Positions 12,421-24,791 of a stretch of DNA of 64,000 nucleotides are shown one piece after another (position 1 is the first letter of the stretch; the number at the start of each line of letters is the position of its first letter). Source of the DNA: Trochalopteron elliotii. Lineage: Eukaryota; Chordata; Aves; Passeriformes; Leiothrichidae. The position numbers were made by a program, and so were the translations under genes. The stretch spans positions 1,524,520-1,588,519 of the forward strand of contig JANPWX010000209.1 of assembly GCA_024734555.1 (NCBI GenBank), written 5' to 3'. The notes beneath the pieces were generated by a model. The model saw only the letters and a list, made by a program, of their open reading frames with translations. It was not told where the DNA came from and did not search any database.

Positions 12421-14016
12421 CACATTTTTCTTATTGAATGCATGTGCCCACACAGCTGCCCAGCCAGTGCATCTGACCAGAAGTCATTATCTTCACTCTG
12501 GTCCCACCTGGGAAGTGCAGCAGGAGAAATTGTCCAAGCAGTTTGTGCCAGGTGCTGCTACTGGAAGTAGTGGTGGCAACTGCCCTTTGCTTGAACTGGC
12601 CAAAGGCAATACTCTTACTTAAGTTTGGGAAATTTTTTCTTCTGTAAGTGCCACAGTATTTAAATACTCTTGAAGCTTGACACAGCTTGGATGAGGTGAA
12701 TGAAGATGTACTGTCAGCACAGGTTCTGTTCAGCCCTTGGTCATCTAAGACTGCAGTTTTGACATGTCTAATGTCTGCTGTTGAAGAAGAGGCCCAACAG
12801 AGTTTTAATGGGAAAAAAAGTGTTTTCCTGACTACCTTGATGCTACTTTCAAAAGGGAACAAAAAAAGGAAAAAACCAGTAGAGTAAGAAGTAGACTTCG
12901 TGACTGAGTTCCTCTGGAGCATCAGAGAGGATATTGGGGAGGATTATGTAGCACTGCCTAAAATATCTGGCTCATTCTGCTTGGTTCAGCCTTCTGCATG
13001 CTTAATGATGGCATCCAAATGATAAACCACACAGTCTGCTGTTTGTGTAACAGTCTGTATCAGCGCAGTACAGAAGAAGTTTTGTAACAGAAGGGGACAG
13101 TAAGAGAGATGTGTGATTGTGGTTAGTTTGGCTGTGGTCTTCAGATGTGGTGCTGGTTTGCTACCAAGTACTAGTACTGGCCCCACATAAAATACCTGGA
13201 AACAGGTATTTTAATTTTTTTAAAAAAACTAAAAGGAAAGCCTTGACCTTAATGGCAGCTCTAGACCAAGTATAAGCCAGTGCTCACAGCCACTTGCCTT
13301 CTAAACTTCAAACAAAATTTCCTGGCCTTTCCTGCCAGTAACAGAGATTTTATTCCTGACAACAGCTGCTGGCTATCCAAGTGGCAATCAAGCAAATGTA
13401 TCAGGAGTGGTTGGAGCACATATTATTAAATAACTGGAACAGCCACAGTGGCCCTGTTCTCAGAGGTAACCCGGCTGAGGGAGCAGCCACAGCTGTGGAT
13501 AGCTGTGCACTTCAGCAAGGCAGGTTTATGCTCCCAGCAAAACCAAGTTGTCCCAGGTCCTCACCAGTTGATATCAAATGGCCATCAAGGTGCTTCCTGG
13601 GAGAGGCGTTTTGACATGAAGAGACTCCTTAAAGCAGCACAACAAGCTGGGAAAGCACAGCAGGTAGTTCATGTTTCAGGAAGTTCTCCTGGGTAGCGCA
13701 AACCCAATAGTACTGCAGGGAGTGTGCAAAAGGGAACACTGTCCCGTATTTTGGCAGGCCTCCCAATTCTAGAAAATGCCCCAAGATGACACTGCTGCCT
13801 TGCAGCACAGGGATGCACCTGAGCCTGGGGAGAGCAGCTCCCGCTTTTAGGGTGCCCATAGTAATGTCAGTGCAAGAGGCATGAGCTGCAGGTAGGAGCA
13901 GCCAGGAGACAAGACTATGGAGCAGCTGGGGCTGCAGCAAACCCAGTGCTGCTACCATAGGTTTTCTAGCTCCACACCACTTCCACCCAGACATGGCAAG
14001 TGTCCTCCTTGTACCA
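12421..14016. other. intergenic DESI1-PMM1, nothing recognised
   Basis: This is unique-looking sequence between the presumed DESI1 3' end and the LTR. The longest open frame (12431-12922, minus) has no recognisable domain and crosses no splice-supported structure. I see no feature I can support. Confidence 0.5.
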
Positions 14017-14774
14017 TGTCATGGTTTATGAAAAATAAAAGTTTGCATTCCTGAAACGCTGGGTGTTTCACTGTGTGTCTGACCCCACAGCTTGTCGGAG
14101 TCCAGGGCACCCCTTTGAATGACCTGGGACCCAAGGAAGAGAGTTTGAACCTTGGACAGGGGGGTATGAAGTTGGTCCAGGGGGGGTTGGAGACCTTGGC
14201 ACACAGCCCAGAAAGGCACCAAGTTTGATTTTAGTTCATGGGAAAGGCTTCCAACACTGAGAGAAGAATTACAAACCTCGAGGGTGTGAAAATAGTAGCT
14301 TAGCACAGGACGGGGTGAAAAATTTTGTAGTTTTAGGATTCTTAGCATAGAGGTAAATGGGGGACAAGATGGAGGATTTAGGGTGTTGCCCTAGGTTCTT
14401 CTCCTTCTTCCTTGTCCTCCATCTTCTGAGGTAGTGATGACACAAAGTAGTGAAAAGGGATTGGGTTAAGGTAGAAACGACCTTTCTAGTATTGGCACTA
14501 GACATTGGTACAAAATAGTAAATAATGGACACGTAGTTATCTGTATAAGAGCAGAGCAATGCCCCATCGGTGGGCAGTCGCCTCATGTCCCAGCCACTGT
14601 CCGGACCTCGGCTGGGTGCGGAGAAAATTCTGAGATATCAAATAATAAACATGAGAAACCTGAAAACAAGGCCTTGAAGACTCCGCTTTTTTCACACGAC
14701 GCGGCTCAGGGCTTTTAGAGGGCCAAGGACTCTTAACAGCCGGAATCTCGGGTGAGAAACCAAACCCGAGAACA
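14017..14774 (+). mobile_element. probable endogenous retrovirus solo LTR
   Basis: The block starts TGTCATGGTTTATG and can be closed at CCCGAGAACA, giving TG...CA termini. It contains AATAAA (14644-14649) about 130 bp before the proposed end, followed by a GC-richer R/U5-like section with CpGs. No gag, pol or env reading frames are present on either side, so a solo LTR is the simplest reading. I could not find a convincing target-site duplication, so the exact 3' boundary is uncertain. It lies about 1.5 kb upstream of PMM1. Confidence 0.6.
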
Positions 14775-16130
14775 GTTGTCTTTTGAGAGTCCTGGGCGTT
14801 CGCTCACAGCTTTGTTGTGTGGAAGATTTCCTTGGCTTCTGGCACTGAAGCACCTAAATCCAGGAAGGCACCTCTACTCTCCTGTCAGCATGCCATGATA
14901 GGCACACTTAGAAGGATTCATACTCTGGAGTAAGCATGCACACATTAACTGATCATAAATGTGTAACCATACCTCAGCAACTCCTATAAATGAGCACAAC
15001 CCTAAACTCAACTCAAAGCTCAGCACCCGACTGCATACAAAGTAGCTGGGTGCCATGAAACCATACTGGGAGCTTCCGTGCATCTCAGAAAAGAGTCCAC
15101 CTTTCCAGCGGTGGGAGCCTGTAAGCAGGGTCTGATCCAGAAGGCCATAGATTCTGCAGAAATATCAATGCTGGGATGAGTAACACATGTAACACCCATC
15201 CCAGACTTCCTGACTTGCTGTGTTGTGGAGGCAAAAAGAAACAGTATGGAAATAGCTGGCCTGGTGGACTCAATGAATGTCTCTCCAGAAAGTAGCTGAG
15301 GATATTTTGGTAAACCTTGTCCAACCAAGGCAATGGCACAGAGGTAGATTATTAACACTGTTTCTGTACATACCCCTGCCGCTGAGTGGGAGCAGGAAAC
15401 TCACAACCACAAACAAGAACAAAACAGAATCTGTGAAGCCACCTGAGTGCTTCCTTTTGAGAGGAATCTGGTGGAGAACTGGGAAAAGGGGTTGCATGAT
15501 GTCCTGGAGCAAATTATCCTGAGGCAAAAAAACCAATCAGACTTTAAAAGAAGACTAAGTCTCTCCCCAGTTTCAGCCTAGCTCAGCACACTGAGCACTA
15601 CTGGGGGAGAGAATGCAAGCTACCTGTTGAGCAGAAAGCATTGGATGTTCCACATAGGTTGGTTTTGATTTTGGAAAATAATTCAGGAATTATTGTAAGA
15701 GACTGGGGCGGGGGGGAAGAGACATATGGGGCCGGCTGTCAGCATCAGGCCAGCATAATACAGCACCCTGTGAATATGGTCTGACTAGATGGTCTTACTA
15801 AATCCTAAATGACTAAATGACTCGTGGGGTAAATGGTAGGCGGGTCAAAGCAAAAGCTACTGGCTTTGTGCAGAGGGTATTTTCGATTCCCCAGTAAAAA
15901 CATTAACAGCATCGTATTGGAACAGCAAGGTGAGGCACTCAGTAGGAGAGTGCGTGCTGCTCCTGTCCCCATCACTAGGACACAGAAACCCTCAGAGGAG
16001 CTGAGTTTATCAGGTAGCTCAATCCAGACCCACAGCCTCTCAGTTTCGGGGTGCACTGCAGTAATAACAGCAAATGTGAAGAGACGCGCCACACATGCAC
16101 CCTGTCCCAAACTCCAGGCTCTAAAAAGAT
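14775..16130. other. intergenic stretch upstream of PMM1
   Basis: This is AT/GC-mixed sequence without recognised genes or repeats. Short open frames on both strands have no domain features. It leads into the PMM1 CpG island. Confidence 0.5.
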
Positions 16131-16319
16131 TTAAGGAAATAGCGGAAGCGGGGAAGCCGTTCAAGACCCGCACCTTAATGCATCCTTGTAAGGGGATGAG
16201 CGGGGGAGAAGACGCGGGGTGCCTGGCACTGCAGCACGTCCCGCCCGTGCGGTCCCGGAGGGCGGGCAGCCGCCATCAGCTCCCGCGGTCCCGCCCCCCG
16301 TCCGCAGAGCCCGGGCGGG

Positions 16320-16388
16320 ATGGCGGCGGCGCGGGGGCGGGTGCTCTGTCTCTTCGACGTGGACGGGACCCTGACGCCGGCTCGGCAG
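16320..16388 (+). CDS. PMM1: PMM1 exon 1 (start, HAD nucleophile)
   Basis: This is the ATG in context GCGGGATGG. It encodes residues 1-23 including [12 protein letters not shown], with donor CAG|GTAGCG. The human protein has about six more residues before this motif. No upstream in-frame ATG with a supported exon was seen. Confidence 0.93.
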
Positions 16389-19300
16389 GTAGCGAGGCGC
16401 GGGGGCGCGGGGCTCTTGGTGGGGCGAGGCCAGGGAGGCGGAGTTCGTCCCGCCGGCCGCGGCCTCACCCGTTACTTCTTCCCCAGAAAATCGAGCCGGA
16501 GGTGGACGCGTTCCTGCGGGAGCTGCGGGAGAGGGTGCACATCGGCGTGGTGGGAGGCTCCGACTATACCAAGATAGCCGAGCAGCTGGGGGAAGGGGAC
16601 GAAGGTGAGCGCGGCGGACGAGGTTTCCCGGGGGTCACCTGTGCCCTAAATCCAACCCCAAGGCTGCCCTTGGGGTGGCTGGCCGTGTCCAGGCGGGAGC
16701 TGCTGCTTGGCTCCCTCTCCTCAAGTGTGGAAGGCAGGCAGGGACGCTCCAATCCGTGCTGCCGGCTCCAGCGTTTTATACGAGCTACCTCAGAACTCTG
16801 ACAGCTTCACGCCCCCCTGGCTATTTTCGCCCCCCTGCTGCTCCATGGTGGGGTCCCCGCAGGTTCCTCGTCACGTTCTAGTGGAGGCATGGGGTAGAGT
16901 AAGGAGTGGGAGGGCAAGGGGCAGCGCCTGTCTCCTCCACCGTATTCTCCTTCTCCTGCATGGATGACAAGCGCCACTGGGCTCCAAGCTCTGCCTCCCA
17001 CTTCGTTAGGAAATTCCCGGCTGAGGCTGATTGCTGAGTCGCCAGTGCTGCATATCTGGGTTGTGGGGGGGGCTAGAGTTAGATAACCAGTAACCACATC
17101 ACCCCAGCAGCCTAGCAGTGGAGAGGGCACAGCAGAGAACAGAGTAGCATGTATGTAGTTGAAAGCTGAACATTTTTGAGCCCTTATCTTCATCCTGCAA
17201 CTGATTGAGCCCATGACCTCGGTCAGGTCATTTCCTCCTGCATGCGTCACCTCCCCACCTGTGAGGAGAAGATAATCTCCTCATCCACTTTGTGGAAAGC
17301 AAGGAGTGTAGGATGGCCAGTGACCCTTTGCAGAGCACAGGAGCTGTGGAAAGCACAGTACTAAGGAAGCAAGAAGATGGCTCACTCAGTCCTGATCCCA
17401 GTCCTTTTTGCCCCTTTTCCCAGGCAGTAGTAATGTTTCCTCTTTTTTCCCTCCTCTCTCAGTCATTGATAAGTTTGACTACGTCTTCGCAGAGAATGGC
17501 ACTGTGCAATACAAGAATGGGCAGCTGGTCTCCAAGCAGGTATGTCCAGCTCCCTTTGCAGCCATGGCTTTCCTGCCCTGTGCACCATGGGGAGTACCGC
17601 CTCCTCTACCCAGGTAGATGGGGACCCTCTTCTCCCCAGTTGCTACCTCTTCCAGGTGAGCTTCATGGGAAGTCAAGCATTGTCACTTGCCCTTCTCTTT
17701 CTGCAGGCCATTCAGGACCACTTGGGGGAGGACCTGCTGCAGGATCTGATCAACTTCTGTCTCAACTACATGGCACTGCTAAAGCTGCCCAAGAAACGGT
17801 AATGGTTCAAGCATATGCGAGTGGAAGTCATGACATTGGTTTCTGGGGAGCTGAGCTCCAGATCTGGCCCAAAAAGAGCTGATCTACAGAGCTTGTCTTG
17901 CTCCAGGTTTTATCTTAGCATCCAGAGGCACTGTGTAGGATCACTGTCTCCCTGAGCTGGGCACCTTGGGCAAATAATGGAGGTGGGTCTTTGTTCTGAA
18001 GAGTCTGAACTATGTTTTAGCATAATGCCTGCTCTTTTGCCCCTTGGATTTTTCTCCCTGGAAGCAGGGTGCAGCCACCATGTGTATCTCATTTAGGACA
18101 ATGGTACCAGCTTATTACTGGACAGGGCATCAGATATGACTGGTAGTATATATTTCCAACCAGGCAAACAATGGATCTTAAGATGGGAAGTCCAGCTCCT
18201 GAGCACACAGTTTCACACTGTTTCTAACCCAGTGTTGCTGGGATGCTCTGCTCTGCTCTGCTCCGCTCTGCTCCCTACACTGTGATCCTGTCTGCTCTTC
18301 CCTTTGAGATCCGTCAGCCAGAGGCTGAGCTGGGTTAGTACACCTCTGCTGAAGGAAGACCAGGCCACTAGCAGGACAAGAAAGAGTAATCTTCCATTGG
18401 ATCAGCTCACTCTGTTAGCACAGAAAGAGAGAACCTATGACATGAAGGTGGAAGCAGGGAGCAGGACAGCCTCTTTCAGAGGCAGCCTGCAGTTAAACCA
18501 GCCTGGGTACAGGGTCAAACCTCATCTCAGATCACAGTTTCAAGAACACATGAGCCACCCAGGACTGCTGGGAGCAGCAGCTCTGCCCTCCCCTTGCTGT
18601 GGCTGATTTTTTTCCAGCTCTCCCCCTGGGTTTGTACAGTGAACCCAAGCAGGTGAGCCGTTGGGTTGAAATTAATTTGGTAGAAGTTGCTAAACTGTGA
18701 TCCAGATTAGTTGCTTAATGTAAGTCACCATGTGGCAGTACAAGGACCAGTGAGAGGGGTTAGTGTTGCTTCTTGCAACAGGACTGCCAGCTGAACAGGC
18801 CCCCGAAAGCACTGGCTGGGACCTGGAACCCTCAAGGCTGTTTGGTTGCCTCACTGCTGTCTGGTTACCCAAGAGTCTTGGTGGAGTTTCAGCTCCCAAG
18901 CAGTTCTGTAGATTTAGGCTTACGGGATTTCTAGCAAAGCAAGGACTTTAACCCACATCTCCTGAGTCCTGGTCTGGTGTGTGAGCCACCAAACCCTTGG
19001 TGCAGCAGAGATGTTGCTCCCAGGCTGCAGGCAGCTCACAGAAATGGATGCCCTGCCAGTGTGTCCATTCCATGATGTTCCTCACTGTGTCAGGGATAGG
19101 AGAGAGAGAGCTTTTCCTCCAGACTCAGGGTGGTAAGCACTTTATCACAGAGAAACAGCAGGCATGGTGGGGAGGGACTATAAGCTCAGGGGTCCTGGAC
19201 AGGGTCCTGGATCTCCCTCTCCAGCACAAGAATTTCTGTCTATTTTTGTACTAGAAGGGCTTCCATCCCCTGTTTTTTCTGTCCCACCAGTGCTAGTATA

Positions 19301-22300
19301 GCTGTCCAGCCCCTCTATAAGCAAACAGAAGTAGCTGGGTTTTTACCAGAGAGAAAAGAAGGGAGCAGTTTTCTGCCAGCTCAGTGCTTTCAACCACCCC
19401 ACCAAGGAAGCAGCTCAAGGCGACCCCAGCACAAGGTGAGGGTGGCAAGCAGGAACTGGATCCTGTCTGTGCAGGCTTAGATAAGAGCTGCAATCAAAGG
19501 TGTGCGGGTCAAAAGGGAGATACAAAGACCCTGATTTGTGTCCCTTGAAGAGGTCCTGATTGCTCCTCAGCCTGTTGCCACACATCAACAGTGAATTACA
19601 CTGACCTGGGCCATCCCACTGCCCCAAGGTACTTACAGCTTCACCCAGCCCACACAGCATTTTCTAAGAGCCTCATGGGGTAGATTTGCCACAGCCTCAT
19701 CAGGCTGTGGTCCACGCCAGGCAACAGCTGTCCTTGCAGTTATCACAACATTAGAAAACATTACCTGTCATCTCCCCTAAGCTCATTGCTTCCAGCCTGT
19801 CCCCAGGGCACAGAGGGACTGTTTATTTCTCTTCTCTCACAGTATCGTTTTATAAAACTTTGAGCTCCTTTGGACCTTAAGCAGATGCCTGATCTGTGCC
19901 TCTTGTGAGGCACTCAGAAGTGGGCATGGCTTCTCTCCTCCTGCATGTTCTTACAGAACCTTGCTAAGCAGCCATTCTCCTGGAAAGGTTGTTTTTCTCT
20001 CCCTGCCCCAGTAACCTTGTGCCTTTGCCCACCCACAGAGGGACCTTCATTGAGTTTCGCAATGGAATGTTGAACATCTCCCCCATTGGTCGGAGCTGCA
20101 CCCCAGAGGAGCGAATCGAATTCTCTGAGCTGGACAAGGTACAAGGACCAGACCTAAGCTCACCCTCAACCCTTGGCTGGTTTTACATGACCAGAGATCT
20201 CAGGTCTTACGTGCTCCCCCGCTTCCCAAGGAGAAGGGATGTCCAGCTTCAAGCTGTGCATATGCAACAAGGGGGAGACAGGACTGGGAGCCAGGAAACC
20301 CAAGGGAAGACACAGATGAATGGAAGAAATTTGATTTCATTGGAGACCACCAATGCAAGGGGGTGGCCAGTAGGATTCCCTGTGCTGTGGGAGAGCCCCA
20401 AGGGAAGAGGCAGTTATTTAGTAGCGTGTTTCCTCATTTACAGTACCCCAAGACGGCCCAGCAGCTGTCTTCTCTCTCACACTTCCCCAGCCCCAACAGA
20501 GCTGGAACTAATGGGCTTTCCAAACTGGGAGGGCCATGGCAGTTCTGCTAGGGAGGTCTTTAGAGGATTTGGCCCATGCTCATATCAGTTTCTGCCTGGG
20601 GAAGCTTTCTTGGGGTTGAGGAATCAGCTGGTCTTTGCAAGACTTTTTAAGCAAAACTGGAGGCTTTGGGTTATGAACTGGGCTGTGAGCGACTGAAGCA
20701 GTATTTCATTGCTAAGGAAGATCTGGGATCTGCTCCTCCCAGGGGAGTGAGCTGGTAACCTACTTGTTCTCTCAGGAGGACTGGTGGAAGCTGGCTAAAT
20801 GGGATGGCACTGGGCCCCAGTGCAGGTGGGAAGGGAGCAGAGTTGCCCAGCAGACAGGTTACAGTGGATTCTGGGAGACTGTCAACATCTAATTATTCAA
20901 ACCCTCTTTTCTTCCCTTTCCTCCTTATCCTCCACAGAAAGAGCGGATACGGGAGAAGTTTGTGGCAGCCTTGCAGAGGGAATTTGCTGGCAAAGGCCTG
21001 CGTTTCTCTCGAGGTGAGCAGGGAGGGCTTCCTTGGCTTTGTGTTTATCATGTTTCCCATAAAATTCCGTGAAGGGGAGCAGGAATCCCAACTGTTCCCT
21101 CTGGGTGTCTGGAAACCCTGGGAAAAGCAGAAGGGGCTTTTAGTCCTGGAGAGCTGCCACAGGGGAGTCACATTTGCATCCATGACGTCTGCATCCATGC
21201 AGAGAGTAAGCCATACTGCAGACTTCCCTCCCTGGGAATTGGCCAGACAGACAGGTTTCCACCCTGTGACATTATCCCTGCCTTAATTTCAGTTACTGGA
21301 GCCCACTGCTGCTCAATGGATCTCTTCTGGTACAACCATCAGCAGCAGAGTGGCCAGCAGAGCCCCAGGCATGTGTGCTCTTCTCTAGGAATGAGACAGG
21401 AGCCTGATGCATGTCTTGGCTCTGGGGTTTTCTTGGGACAGTTAGCTGCAAGGGAAACATCTTTCTTCCTAGAGGAAGAGATGACAAGGGGTAAGGAGAT
21501 TGCAGCTTCCTGCCATGGGCTTTTGTAGGGCTGCTTCTTGGGATGGTTCTGACAGACAGCTTACCAAAGGTGTGGAGCTGAAGGAGGGGCTTGAGCAATC
21601 CTGGGTGTCTGGCCAGGATAGGGAGAAAAATGAGGGTGTGTAAGTTGTGAGGATGGCACTGGAAGAGGATCCTCTGCAAGGGTGTGAGATGAGAAGGTTC
21701 CGTGTGGCAGCCCAGCCAGAGGGCTAGGGGGTGGTGAGGCTGAGGCAGTGGGTGACACCCTGGGTCCTCTGATCTTCCAAGAGCTTTTCTCTGAGAGCCT
21801 TTGCTTGCCTTCAGCATCCTGCCAGGGGCATCCTGTGCTGCCCACAGCACTGGCACACACCATTTGTCACAGCAGAGAAAGACAAGGTCCCCACTGCTGT
21901 GTCCCCTCAGGCATGGGGTGTGAGAGGTGGACAGTGGGCCTTTCTCTTTGGGAAGCTGCCATGAAGAGCCCAGGCCTGTTGTATAAAAACATCAAGGGGA
22001 GCTGTGGGCCCCCTGCTCCTCCACAAAGAAAATGTGGGTGTCCCAGGTCAGGCATCTGAAAAAAAGGGCATGCAGAAACATAGCTCTTCTGCCAAGCTGG
22101 CTCCATATGCCTTTTCCCTGGCTGTGGAGGATGCAAGGCCCAGAGGTGGTGGAAGGTTTCCCTGCAGTCCCCCAGTCCCCTGCTCTACCTAGGGGAGTAA
22201 TAGTGCTGGCTGGTTCACACCACCTCTTCTCCCTGTGATTTCTTACCTGCTCCAGCTGTCATCAGGAGCCCCTTCCTGCTGCCCAGCTCTGTTTAGACGG

Positions 22301-24791
22301 CTGGAATGCAGTGAAAGGCAGTGTTTTTTACAGGTAAATGGCTTTGGATGCAAAACAAGAGGATGTCACCAAGTTTGACTCCTGCTCAGATGCTGGATCC
22401 TGCTGCAAGCCTGGGGCCATCCCCATCCCTGAGCTCACAGGGCACTTGCTCCCATCCTTATCACAGTGTCCTGTCCAGTTTCTCTGCTCCAAGGTGGACA
22501 TATAGACTCCATCCCATCTTCTCAGGCTCCAAGGAGGCTTGGTTCAGGATCCCCAAACCAACAGGGACATTCCAAACAGACAGGAAGGGGAGGTGCATGG
22601 CATCAGGACTTGCATGTTTGAGCAACTTGGGGTGTTGGTGCCTCTCCTTCAGCAGGAATTGACCCTGCGATTATCTGTCTACTCACGCTCTTCCTTACAG
22701 AGGTAGGATTATCATTTAAGAAGGAGAGTGTGAAACTCCATGATTTCTGGTGGATACTCCAATAGAGAGCCTGGAGAACACAAGCTGACTGGCAGGAGGT
22801 CACACATACCAGCTCAAATCCCCATACCTCTCGCTCTGAGTGAGACCTAAACATACATGTGCCCTAAGTTGCAGGCTTTGTTTTGGGAAGAGCATGTCTC
22901 CTGTCTTGGTGCTGGGACAAGGGTCTCTCTCCAGCCTGCAGACACAGTGGGGCAACTTGAGAGGATGGGGAAGGTGCTGCCTCCAAGCACCCCGAAAAGG
23001 CAGCAAAGTGATGTGGTAAACTCTTGCCTCTGGTCTAAGAGCAAGGGCTGGAAAGTTTGTTAACCCTTGGTGGCTGTGGGTGTCCATGTCCATATACATG
23101 TTCTCTGGGAAAGCTCCCTTGCCACTGTATGTTGGTTACATGTGACTTGGTGCCTCTCCAGATGTTGGCAACCCTCACTATACTTGTGTCAAGAGATGAC
23201 ATGTCAGTGTCGTGCCCTGATTATGTCAGCAGGTTCGTGGTACCTCCATGACAAGGTCCTTGATCCGTGTGCAGAGACAGTATGCAGGAGACCCAGTCCC
23301 TGCACAGTTAAGGAGCATCAGCAGAGTGGTTTCAGAAGGGACGGTGATGTCTAGCAGGAGCCTAGGAGAGAGTTTGGTACCAGTCTTCAAGGTCATTGTC
23401 TCCTGTTGGGACACAGAATGGGCTGGTGCTACCTGCAAGGCATGACCCAAAATCTCCCCCCAAAAGATGCCTCTCTTGGGAAGAACCCTCTGGTTCCTTC
23501 TTGCCTGCAGGGAAGCTGTGTTAATGTCACCCCTGCCGTGCCGATGTCACTGCAGCCTGCTGTCATAGGAACAGCCTCTGCCACTATCCTAGCCATGTGC
23601 GAAGAGGAACACCATGGCAGAGATAGTATTTGTGGCTGCCCTTTGGGGTGGGGCTCCCCCCAGAGATCCAGCCCCCTCCCATCCTGCTCCCCATCCCAGG
23701 ATGGGAGGACACCCTGCCAGCTCCCAGCCACATTGCCTGATGCTTTTCCTTCTCCTGGCAGGTGGCATGATCAGCTTTGACGTCTTCCCAGAGGGCTGGG
23801 ACAAGCGCTACTGCCTCAATGTGCTTGACGACGAGAGATTTGACACCATCCACTTCTTTGGGAATGAGACAACCCCTGTGAGTACGCCCCACTCACCCCA
23901 CACATGGCTGCTTTCTCTCCTGCTGCTCTGTCATGGGTCCTATGGGTCCCCCTAGTCCCACTGATGCCAACACAGACCTTTAGTGGTGTGAAGGGGGAAG
24001 ATGCTGCCCTGTGCTGTGGATTTGCAATGCTCTCATGATGGCTCTGCTGGCTTGTGGGGAAATTGCCTTGGATTCATTGTGCTGGGAAGCAGGTCCACCT
24101 TAGCATTGCTTTCCTTGCCCCAGCACCCTCGGGAGGGCAGCAGCCAATCCTGTGGCCTCTATGACCCAGAATACAAGCCCCCAGCATTTAGGAGAGGACT
24201 CCTTGACAGCAGAAACAGCTTTACCTTACCTTTAGAGCACTGGAGGATGATGCTTCCTTACTGCTGTAGGTCAGCTTGGTCATCCACTCAGCTCTTCTCA
24301 GATGCTGGCAGTCTCTACTCCCCAGATGTGCCCATCCCACCTTCTGCTAGCCCTTCCACAGGCAGGGCAGGGGTTAACCCAGGCTCCTGGACAAGCTTTG
24401 CAGATCTGGGACCTTCCCCATCTTTTCTGTGCTCCTTCCCTGGCACTGAGGAGGGAGGCAAGAAGGAGGGAGTAGGGCTCCCAGCCCATCCTCTTCTGCC
24501 CCTGTGGGCCAGCAAAGCCCTGCCTCCCCCTGCCCATCAAGTCCCTGCCTGCCCAGCCACTGGCTTCTAGCCCAGCTCCTCACGGGACAGAGCAAAATGT
24601 GGATTCATGGATAAGGTTGTTCTGGCAAGACCCTGCTAATGCTGTCCCTGTTTTCTATTCCCCTGCAGGGAGGGAACGATTATGAAATCTATGATGATCC
24701 CCGCACTGTAGGACATAGTGTCCAGTCTCCCCAGGACACAGTCCAGCAATGCCGTGAAATCTTCTTTCCAGAAAGAGCAAATGAGTGCTGA
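16320..24791 (+). CDS. PMM1: PMM1, phosphomannomutase 1
   Basis: Eight coding exons (16320-16388, 16487-16604, 17463-17539, 17707-17798, 20039-20138, 20938-21013, 23762-23877, 24669-24791) join in phase to 771 nt, or 256 residues. Human PMM1 has 262; the difference is a shorter N-terminus. The cytosolic enzyme interconverts mannose-6-phosphate and mannose-1-phosphate for GDP-mannose synthesis. Mammalian PMM1 also has IMP-stimulated glucose-1,6-bisphosphatase activity. The HAD motif DVDGTLT is intact, with nucleophile Asp13 (16356-16358) and Asp15. The cap-domain motif [12 protein letters not shown] and the C-terminal motifs FFGNET and GGNDYEI are also present. The start follows the CpG island and precedes the HAD motif by 12 residues. 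The [19 protein letters not shown] stretch and the [10 protein letters not shown] stretch favour PMM1 over PMM2, as does synteny with DESI1 and CSDC2. Confidence 0.97.
16487..16604 (+). CDS. PMM1: PMM1 exon 2
   Basis: The acceptor is TTCTTCCCCAG and the donor is G|GTGAGC. It encodes residues 24-62 ([20 protein letters not shown], then the [15 protein letters not shown] loop) plus the first base of Val63. Confidence 0.96.
17463..17539 (+). CDS. PMM1: PMM1 exon 3
   Basis: The acceptor is CCTCTCTCAG and the donor is CAG|GTATGT. It completes Val63 and encodes [19 protein letters not shown] and then QLVSKQ (to residue 88). Confidence 0.96.
17707..17798 (+). CDS. PMM1: PMM1 exon 4
   Basis: The acceptor is TTTCTGCAG and the donor is CG|GTAATG. 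It encodes [20 protein letters not shown] and then [10 protein letters not shown], ending within Arg119. Confidence 0.95.
18242..18274. repeat. (CTCTG)n short tandem repeat in PMM1 intron 4
   Basis: About six imperfect units of CTCTG/CTCCG occur in a row. This is simple sequence in the 2.2-kb intron between PMM1 exons 4 and 5, which otherwise shows nothing recognisable. Confidence 0.7.
20039..20138 (+). CDS. PMM1: PMM1 exon 5 (cap-domain substrate site)
   Basis: The acceptor is CCACCCACAG and the donor is AAG|GTACAA. It encodes [20 protein letters not shown], the substrate phosphate-binding part of the cap, then [13 protein letters not shown] (to residue 152). Confidence 0.96.
20938..21013 (+). 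CDS. PMM1: PMM1 exon 6
   Basis: The acceptor is TATCCTCCACAG and the donor is G|GTGAGC. It encodes [20 protein letters not shown] and then LRFSR (153-177), ending in the first base of Gly178. A 2.7-kb intron follows, the longest in the gene. Confidence 0.95.
23762..23877 (+). CDS. PMM1: PMM1 exon 7
   Basis: The acceptor is TCTCCTGGCAG and the donor is CCT|GTGAGT. It encodes [20 protein letters not shown] and then [18 protein letters not shown] (to residue 216), which includes the conserved metal/phosphatase-side FFGNET. Confidence 0.96.
24669..24791 (+). CDS. PMM1: PMM1 exon 8 (stop TGA)
   Basis: The acceptor is CCCCTGCAG. It encodes [20 protein letters not shown] and then [20 protein letters not shown] before TGA at 24789-24791. 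The last few residues differ from human but the length is the same. Confidence 0.95.
   Translation, partial: GGNDYEIYDDPRTVGHSVQSPQDTVQQCREIFFPERANEC

Larger units (their letters stand above)
16131..16640 (+). promoter_or_regulatory. PMM1: PMM1 CpG-island promoter region
   Basis: CpG density rises sharply here (GCGGCGGCGCGGGGGCGG around the start codon; CCGCCCGTGCGG and CCGCCCCCCG upstream) and falls after exon 2. No TATA box is obvious. The island covers the presumed transcription start, exon 1 and exon 2, typical of a broadly expressed gene. A long open frame runs through it only because CpG-rich sequence lacks stops. Confidence 0.7.

Noticed and set aside
15833..16801. A 322-codon open frame crossing the PMM1 promoter, exon 1 and exon 2
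   Set aside because: It runs in a frame different from the PMM1 HAD motif in exon 1, reads through the intron, and is explained by the scarcity of stop codons in a CpG island.
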